Positions 57,817-64,000 of a DNA stretch of 64,000 nucleotides are shown here, in pieces; position 1 is the first letter of the stretch, and every line of letters starts with the position of its first letter. Made by a program: the position numbers and the translations under genes. Below the pieces are notes generated by a model. The model ran no database searches and was not told where the DNA came from. It saw only the letters and a program-made list of their open reading frames with translations. The DNA is taken from assembly GCA_960531495.1 (NCBI GenBank), contig OY482852.1:27405621-27469620 (forward strand), in the 5' to 3' direction. This DNA comes from Zeus faber. Its lineage: Eukaryota > Chordata > Actinopteri > Zeiformes > Zeidae.

Positions 57817-59238
57817 CCGGTGCAGCATCGATAAATCCCGGAGCTGCCATGCCGCCATGGAACGCTTGCCAACAATATATCCATAGATATCGTTTGGATA
57901 GTGATGGAATTCATTTTTTGGGACCGATCTTGGATGGGAAGGGGTCACACCATCTACAGAAACATTCCTGGCCTTTTCTGCAGAAACTAAAGTTATTTTA
58001 CCCCATAAAAACTTGCACGAGTGATGATTGAGGTCCATTACAGCACGATGCAGACAATAATGTCAAGCAATGCAACAAAACTAAAATGCATTTATGCATT
58101 CATGCAAATCACCGGTTTTCCAATAAACTTAACAAAAACTAGACAGACTGGTCCGACAGGCCAGGCCCTCTTTTCATCTCCCACACGGCAAACTCAGATG
58201 TTTGGAGCTGCTCCTCGCACAGGTCACCACACGCCTTGGGCACTTCACAGGAACACTCTGCTCATTGCCTGGGATACAAAACACTCAACGCCGGGGGAGG
58301 GGGGGTTTCAGGCGCACATGTTTCATTCAAAGCGGAGGAAGATAAAAATACTTCTAAAATAAAAACACACAATGTTGCCCACAATGCCGCTTCATTACCA
58401 TGACGGAGGCAGGGAGGAGTGGCCCCTACATTGATGGTGTGGCCTCCCCAAGTGGTTGTGGCCCTAAACAACCGAGTGTTGATGCCAACGGCCAACCCTG
58501 CACACACACACCTGCGACACACCCAATCAGACAAGGATCTTGTGGCTAATCAATTTTCTTCCCTTTGCAGTTGTCCACCTGTCATCAAACCGTACAACAA
58601 GCTTTCATATCGAGACAGCCGCGAAAGAAAAAGATAAAACAACACGACAGACAGAGACATGCAGCTGTCTTTGTGTGTCTGCGTGTGAGTGTGTGTGTGC
58701 ATGCGTGTTTATCTCCCGCTAGTGTATCGATAAACACCTTATAGACCAGACTATAAAAGGAACAGGATGCCAATGGGGCTTTTTCATGGGCTTCAGACGT
58801 CTGGGGCTGAACAAGACATTCTTAAACAGGACTCTGCCTTTGCTTCTCTCTCTCTTTCTCATTCATAGGGCGCCATCCCATCCCCCTGATTCCTTTCTCG
58901 CTGTGCCTTCACCGTCTCTCTCTGAAGTCATCCTGTGATGTTGGAGTCTTCAGAAAACCCAGGAATAAAGGACACAAACGGTGTGTACGGCTGTTTGTAT
59001 TTTGTTTGATTTGTTGTTTTGTGCTCTTTTGGGTATTTCATGTGTTCCCTGCTGAAGGAAAAATTTGTTTTACTACCCCACCCCCATTTATTCTACTAAA
59101 GGGTACTTTTTTTTAGGGATTTAATGTCATTGAAAGGTGACAACAGAGAGAGATCTACGTATAGAGATCACATATTCCACCATATATTTCTGACAAAAGC
59201 ACCAAATGTTTTGAATTTCCAGCTCTTGTTAATTATTT
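57817..59238. other. Non-coding region, nothing recognised
   Basis: Scattered short open frames on both strands without known domains. Possible upstream intron of rbms3, since that gene's remaining exons must lie to the right. Confidence 0.5.
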
Positions 59239-59766
59239 GCGGCGGACCAAGGGGCGTGGTCAAGCTGCGGCTGCAGACGGCCTGCGCGGCGCTGATTGGT
59301 CCGACTCGGGGAAGGGAGCTTTCTTAATGTTTGTCTGTCTTGCAGAGGGGATCGTCAGCCGACCTGCCGACCTAAACCCCTACTTGTGGGCAGAGACGCC
59401 CACAAGTAGGGGTTTAGGGAGAGAGACGGAGTCTTTCCGGCCGTGGTTTGCCAACGGGGCGAGAATTTTTTTATTATGAAGATGAACAAAAAGGCTCACT
59501 GGCCGGAAGCATAAATAATAAAGAATAATGAATTTGGGCGCGGGAGGAATGGCGTTCCCATTTGGCTCCTGGTCGGCTGACGAGCCCGTGCGCCGATCCC
59601 CACTGAAAGACAGACAAACATTAAGAAAGCTCTGTGCCCCGAGTCGGACCAATCCGCGCCGCGTGGGTGCTGACTCGGCCGATGCGAGGCAGCTTGGCGG
59701 CCGTAGGAAAGGGGGCCGTAATGCCGTCTGCAGCCACGGCTTGACCACGCCCCTTGGTCCGCCACA
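59239..59766. mobile_element. Fold-back MITE with long terminal inverted repeats
   Basis: The left 40 bp (GCGGCGGACCAAGGGGCGTG and on) match the inverted right end (GTGGCGGACCAAGGGGCGTG), and similarity continues inward over about 125 bp (GATTGGTCCGACTCGGGG, AGCTTTCTTAATGTTTGTCT). 528 bp, no coding capacity. Target duplication not resolved. A truncated relative sits at 3169-3531. Confidence 0.85.
59372..59417. repeat. Perfect 20-bp hairpin inside the MITE
   Basis: CTAAACCCCTACTTGTGGGC, spacer AGAGAC, then its exact reverse complement. The equivalent segment in the 3169 copy is not palindromic in the same way. Confidence 0.95.
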
Positions 59767-59934
59767 TTATTATCATCCAAGCTGTCCCGCCTGTCCACCA
59801 TAAAATTAAACTGCTTCCTCACAATCGTTCATCCTCCCGGCAACGGAGAGCCCGACAACAGCCCAGTGACGAAGAGTCTATCAAGAGAGTCAGCTGCCTA
59901 TGTGGAAAAATCCTCAACCTCAAAACTTGCGTGG

Positions 59935-59970
59935 TCTGTCTGTCTGTCTGTCTGTCTGCCTGCCTGCCTG
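59935..59970. repeat. (TCTG)n/(CCTG)n microsatellite
   Basis: Five TCTG units followed by three CCTG-type units. Confidence 0.9.
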
Positions 59971-60391
59971 GCTCCCGCTCTCCCATGCACATAAACCCAC
60001 AAAAGGATTTTACAGACTACACAAAGCATTAGAGAGATACAGAACATGACCGGTGTTGCCGGTATTGTACTCAGCTGTCAACATGCCAGCCTCCCTCTCT
60101 CTCTCTCACACACACAGACACTCACACACACAAACACACACACGGAAAGACACAGGGGATCTCGGCGTTAGAACAAACATGGAGCAAACATCCCGTGTCG
60201 CCGCACGCTATTTCCAGGGCTGAGGCAAGGATTTAGCCTGGATTCTTTTCGAGGCGTTCACTCATCTTTTGTCCCCGCAAATGGGTTTAACTCGGGCATT
60301 TTTATTTATTTCTTTACACGGGATGATGTGAAAAGGACTATTCTTTGTGCCTGATTTGCAGCGCTGGGTGAGGGTTAATGCATTCATTTCC

Positions 60392-60424
60392 TGTGTGTGT
60401 GTGTGTGTGTGGGGGGGGGGGGGG
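60392..60424. repeat. Compound (GT)n(G)14 tract
   Basis: GT repeat running into about 14 G; same form as the tract at 36,161. Confidence 0.95.
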
Positions 60425-60591
60425 TAAAGGGGATTTGTGAATATGCACAAAGACATCCTCTTGTTAATTAAAACGTAAAAGACCAGGAATCCAAGCAATC
60501 TTGGCAATCCACCAGGAATCAGGCACAAACAGACCTGAAGACACCCTGGTGTGTGTGTGTGTGTGTGTGTTCCTCTTTGGTTGTGTTATGT

Positions 60592-60593
<2 letters not shown>

Positions 60594-60632
<39 letters not shown>
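60594..60632. repeat. (GA)n microsatellite
   Basis: About 39 bp of GA. Confidence 0.95.
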
Positions 60633-60635
<3 letters not shown>

Positions 60636-61600
60636 AGGCATATGCTGGCGCTTCACATAAATGCACGTGCATATGAGAGTAGTTTCCAGAGACGAGATGT
60701 GTGTGTGTTTGTGTGTTTATGTGTGTGTGTGGGTGCACGTGCACTTGACTCCTGCCACACATCGCCAGAGGAGCGCCTAAACCCTCCACCCTGAGCAAAA
60801 ACACCACTTTGAGCAGCTTCTTGTCATTCATTAGAATCTCATTAGAGCGCCCCGTTCCCCTAGTTACGCTGCCTCTGCAATCTCCACCTTCCTCTGAGCT
60901 CTCTATCGAGTAAAAAGTTGTCAGGCGTGGAAGCTGAACGGCACAACCTGACCGTCCCCGATGTGGCGGGCCGCTTCTGCTCTCATGTTCTGTTTTCAAA
61001 TTTGTTAACTTCCATTTTGACTTTCGAGCATGATTTAAATTTTTCATCACGGTGTCAGTCTACCGTGTTAAAACTGTTTTGGACATTTCTGCAGCGGCGA
61101 AGCCTTTCGGCAAATAGAATATCTTGTCACTGTCTCACACGTCAAATTGGTTTCATTTGGGCTTGGAAAGGCCGATTCCAATGCAAATATTAACACTGTG
61201 TATTGTGTAAATTCACAATAGACATACATTCAAAATAAAAAACAAGTCATAAACAGCTCAAGAATACACTGTGCACGTGATTGTTACCATTACCGTTTTT
61301 CCAAGGAAAGCACGTGGATTTTCCTGTGCCAAGTTCAACTTGACTTGACTTGTCTGCCAACGTGTGCAGTGTGTCATTGTTGCTCTTATAGATTCATTAG
61401 ACAGGCCGTTGGTTTGAAGACACATCCATGAAGCGATTTAATCAGACACAGCATCGGAGTCATATTAGGATACAGTTTATCGGCAAACAGAGGGAGTGGC
61501 TGACCCCAGGACCATATTTCTCTGCAAGAGAGATAACGGCTGATATTCTTCACTGGCCTTCCTCAGGCAGTGAAACAGATTCAATATTAAAGACAATAAA

Positions 61601-61700
61601 AAGTATATATATATATCTATATATCTATATATATATCTATATATATATCTATATATATATAGATATATATATATACATACACACATACACATATATATGG
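61601..61700. repeat. (TA)n / (TATC)n microsatellite
   Basis: TATATATC-type units followed by TATACATACACA, immediately left of the Tc1 relic. Confidence 0.93.
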
Positions 61701-61702
61701 TA

Positions 61703-62607
61703 AATGCCGATCAGCCACAACATTAATTCCAATTGCACCTGTTCAGTTCTTGAGGATCTGAGCAACTTTGACAAAGGCCAAATGAAGTGATGGCTCGACG
61801 ACACGGTCAGAGCATCTCCAAAACAGCATGTCTTGTGGGGTGTTCCCGGTATGCAGTGAATAGTACCGACCAAAACCGGTCCACTGGAAGGACAATTGGT
61901 GAACTGACGACAGGCTCATTGATAACGCAGGGGAGCGAATGCTCGCCCATCCGGTCAGATCCCACAGAAGAGCTACTGCAGAACAAATTGCTGAAAAAGA
62001 TAATGTGGGGCTGTGTATGGGGCTGTGTAGCCGCAGACCAGTCAGAGTGGCCATGCTGAACCCTGTCCACCACCGAAAGCACCTACAAAGGGCACGGGAG
62101 CGTCAGAACTGGACCATGGAGCAATGGAAGAACGTTGCCTGGTCTGATGAATCACATTTTCTTCTGCATCATGTGGATGGTTGGGTGGGTGTGCGTCGTT
62201 TACCTGGGGAAGAGATGGCACCAGGATGCACTATGGGAAGAAGATAAGCGGGCGGAGGCAGTGTGATGCTCTGGGCAATGTTCTGCTGGGAAACCTTGGG
62301 TCCTGGCATCATGTCGATGTTACTTTGACACGTAGCACCTACATAAACATTGTTGCAGACCAAGTACACCCCCCTTCATGGCAACAGTATACCCTGATGG
62401 CAGAGGCCTCTCTCAGCAGGATAATGCACTGTGCCACACTGCAAAAATGGTTCAGGAATGGTTTGAGGAACATGGCAAAGAGTTCAAGGAGTTCAAGGAC
62501 ACCTTCAGATGTCTTTTGGAGTCCATGCCTCGATGAGTCGGAGCTGTTCTGTGGCGAGCTACACAATATTAGGCAGGTGATTTTTATTGTTGTGGCTGAT
62601 TGGTGTA
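61703..62607 (+). mobile_element. Tc1-like transposon relic A
   Basis: TA at 61,701-61,702 and 62,608-62,609. Ends AATGCCGATCAGCCACAACA and, inverted from the right, TACACCAATCAGCCACAACA. Contains broken Tc1 transposase: an N-terminal HTH region (ARRHGQSISKTACLV), the first catalytic Asp in NVAWSDESHF, and the second in QDNALCHTAK in another frame. The segment with the catalytic Glu appears deleted. Several frameshifts and stops. Confidence 0.9.
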
Positions 62608-62611
62608 TATA

Positions 62612-63168
62612 CACAGTACTGTGCCAAAGTTTTCGGCACTTTAGGTGTTTCACAAAAACATTTGTCTTCGACAGTTATTTTATATCTTCTGCATTGGGGT
62701 GTCAATATCTCTGTAGCATGACAACAAAGCCACATACAGCCAGAGTCATAAAGAACTATCTTCGGCAAAAAAAAGAACAAAGAGTCCTGCAACAGATGGT
62801 ATGGCCCACACAGAGCCCTAATGCCAACATCATTGAGTCACTCTGGGATTATATGATGAGACAGAAGCAATTGAAACCTGAGCCTAAATCCACAGAACTA
62901 TGGCAAGTTGTTCAAGATGATTGGAACAACCTACCTGCCAAGTACCTTAAAAAACTGTGTGCAATTGTACCTACAGTAGGGGAATTGGCGCAGTTTCAAA
63001 GGCAAAGGGTGGTCACACCAGATATTGATTTGATTAAGGTTTTTTCTGTTTACCGCACTTTGAATGTATTTAACTGATAAATAAAAAACTGTTCATGGCA
63101 TTATTTTTGAAAACATCCTCATTTTATAGCATTTTTTCTCAAGTTCTTAAAACTTTTCCATAGTACTT
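62612..63168 (+). mobile_element. Tc1-like transposon relic B, abutting A
   Basis: Left end CAGTACTGTGCCAAAGTTTT and inverted right end AAGTACTATGGAAAAGTTTT. 557 bp, internally deleted: the first catalytic Asp region is missing, but the C-terminus is intact from about 62,770. A different Tc1 family from relic A. It begins within a few bases of A's right TA. Confidence 0.8.
62750..63077 (+). pseudogene. Tc1 transposase C-terminal fragment (relic B)
   Basis: MVWPTQSPNANIIESLWDYM, RQKQLKPEPKSTELWQVVQD, DWNNLPAKYLKKLC, ending LNVFN and stop. SPNANIIESLW carries the third catalytic residue (Glu) of the DDE triad. The open frame extends upstream to 62,181, but that part is an out-of-frame shadow of relic A. 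Confidence 0.88.
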
Positions 63169-63169
63169 A

Positions 63170-63170
<1 letters not shown>

Positions 63171-63265
<95 letters not shown>

Positions 63266-63290
63266 TACTGTATATATATATATATATATT
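63171..63290. repeat. (TA)n microsatellite
   Basis: About 95 bp of pure TA plus a degenerate flank, starting directly at the right end of Tc1 relic B. TA-target elements insert readily in such tracts. Confidence 0.95.
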
Positions 63291-63735
63291 TAAATATAAG
63301 TATATGTACATACTGTATACATATTCTATATATCTTTTAAATATATTCACACTCAAATTCACAAATTTCACACCCTGATGTATCAAGGCTTGAATGAGGA
63401 GATTGATTATAGGCAATGTAATCAGCATACATATATTTGTATTGTATTATTTTTCTCTATGCATCTGTTTCGAAAATATGTTTATCATTATTCCTTCTGG
63501 AGCATTTCCTCATATATGTAGAAAGCAGGTGCCATCGATCTGTTTCAGTCCATTCGCCCCGAGGAAGACTCAGATGCGCAAAGATAATGAAGGTCTTTAT
63601 CTTCATCTACTTGGTCCCATCAGTTGTCTGTGCATGTATCTGTGTGTACATGCGTGTTTGTGTGTGTGTGTTCGTGTTAGAGTGTGTGAGTGTAGGTGCT
63701 AGTGTTTGTTTGTAAACCTAAGTCAAATAGCCTGT
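63291..63735. other. Non-coding, nothing recognised
   Basis: AT-rich sequence passing into scattered TG repeats near 63,640-63,700. Confidence 0.5.
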
Positions 63736-63737
63736 AG

Positions 63738-63762
63738 GTGTGTGTGTGTGTGTGTCTGTGTG

Positions 63763-63802
<40 letters not shown>

Positions 63803-63812
63803 GTCCTAGTGT

Positions 63813-63855
<43 letters not shown>

Positions 63856-63878
63856 TGTGTGTGTGTCTGTGTGTGCTC
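63738..63878. repeat. (TG)n microsatellite
   Basis: TG tract with TC and CG interruptions over about 140 bp, split once by GCTGTGTCCTAG. Confidence 0.95.
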
Positions 63879-64000
63879 TGGTCATTGCAGTTACATTGTA
63901 AGACCTGCAGGGGGCGAACAGTTCTCACTGACGTGCCACTTGACATGTTCTTCTGGGGGCTCCTTGAAGAAGGTTACCCACTGGCTGATTCAGCAGACTA
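63879..64000. other. Right edge, nothing recognised
   Basis: Unique-looking sequence; no exon or repeat supported. Confidence 0.4.

Larger units (their letters stand above)
59971..61600. other. Non-coding region with simple repeats
   Basis: AC-rich patch at 60,104-60,143, (GT)n(G)n at 60,392-60,424, (GT)n at 60,551-60,570, (GA)n at 60,594-60,632, TG-rich patch at 60,698-60,730. No gene recognised. Confidence 0.6.

Noticed and set aside
62181..62750. First two thirds of the 298-codon frame as a gene
   Set aside because: It is an out-of-frame reading of the Tc1 relic A; the true transposase motifs lie in other frames.

Overview
This is teleost fish nuclear DNA. The genes have vertebrate exon-intron structure with GT-AG junctions. 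There is no operon-style packing. The encoded proteins are vertebrate orthologues, and the background is full of (CA)n/(TG)n microsatellites and fish-type transposons (Tc1, hAT, Tigger, RTE, L1, L2, DIRS, gypsy, LTR elements and a tRNA-type SINE). The species cannot be named from sequence alone.

Three protein-coding genes are supported. (1) ddc, aromatic L-amino-acid decarboxylase, + strand, about 360-25,330. All 13 coding exons are present and the splice phases join to exactly 479 codons plus stop, with the PLP lysine at residue 303. (2) entpd3, an ectonucleoside triphosphate diphosphohydrolase, + strand. Nine coding exons lie between 38,419 and 46,312, giving 500 codons plus stop and all five apyrase conserved regions. 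(3) The 3' end of rbms3, an RNA-binding protein, - strand. Three C-terminal exons plus a terminal exon with only four coding bases lie between 52,913 and 51,032, followed by a long 3' UTR ending near 48,370. Its RRM exons lie beyond the right edge. entpd3 and rbms3 are tail to tail, with about 0.6 kb between their inferred poly(A) sites.

Layout: 1-25.3 kb is ddc. Its large intron 3 (4.4-10.9 kb) holds a SINE, an RTE LINE tail, a retrovirus-like LTR with a gag-like fragment, and a Tigger transposon that keeps its DNA-binding domain. 25.3-38.4 kb is intergenic. It has a small CpG-rich promoter-like block, a minisatellite, a gypsy integrase fragment, two 3' ends of one L1-type LINE family, and a possible 5' UTR exon. 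38.4-47.8 kb is entpd3; its last intron carries a minisatellite, a DIRS recombinase relic and two LINE 3' tails, one of them directly against the last exon. 48.4-52.9 kb is the rbms3 tail. 53-64 kb is gene-free as far as I can see and holds an L2-type LINE end, a fold-back MITE, two abutting Tc1 relics and microsatellites.

The three genes do not form a pathway: ddc makes dopamine, serotonin and trace amines, entpd3 hydrolyses extracellular nucleotides, and rbms3 binds RNA. I found no evidence for a new multi-gene system. The best leads are structural: a LINE tail that appears to supply the splice-acceptor tract of the last entpd3 exon, a very long CA tract next to a ddc splice donor, near-perfect short-loop hairpins, an orphan promoter-like CpG block, and several uncatalogued repeat families.
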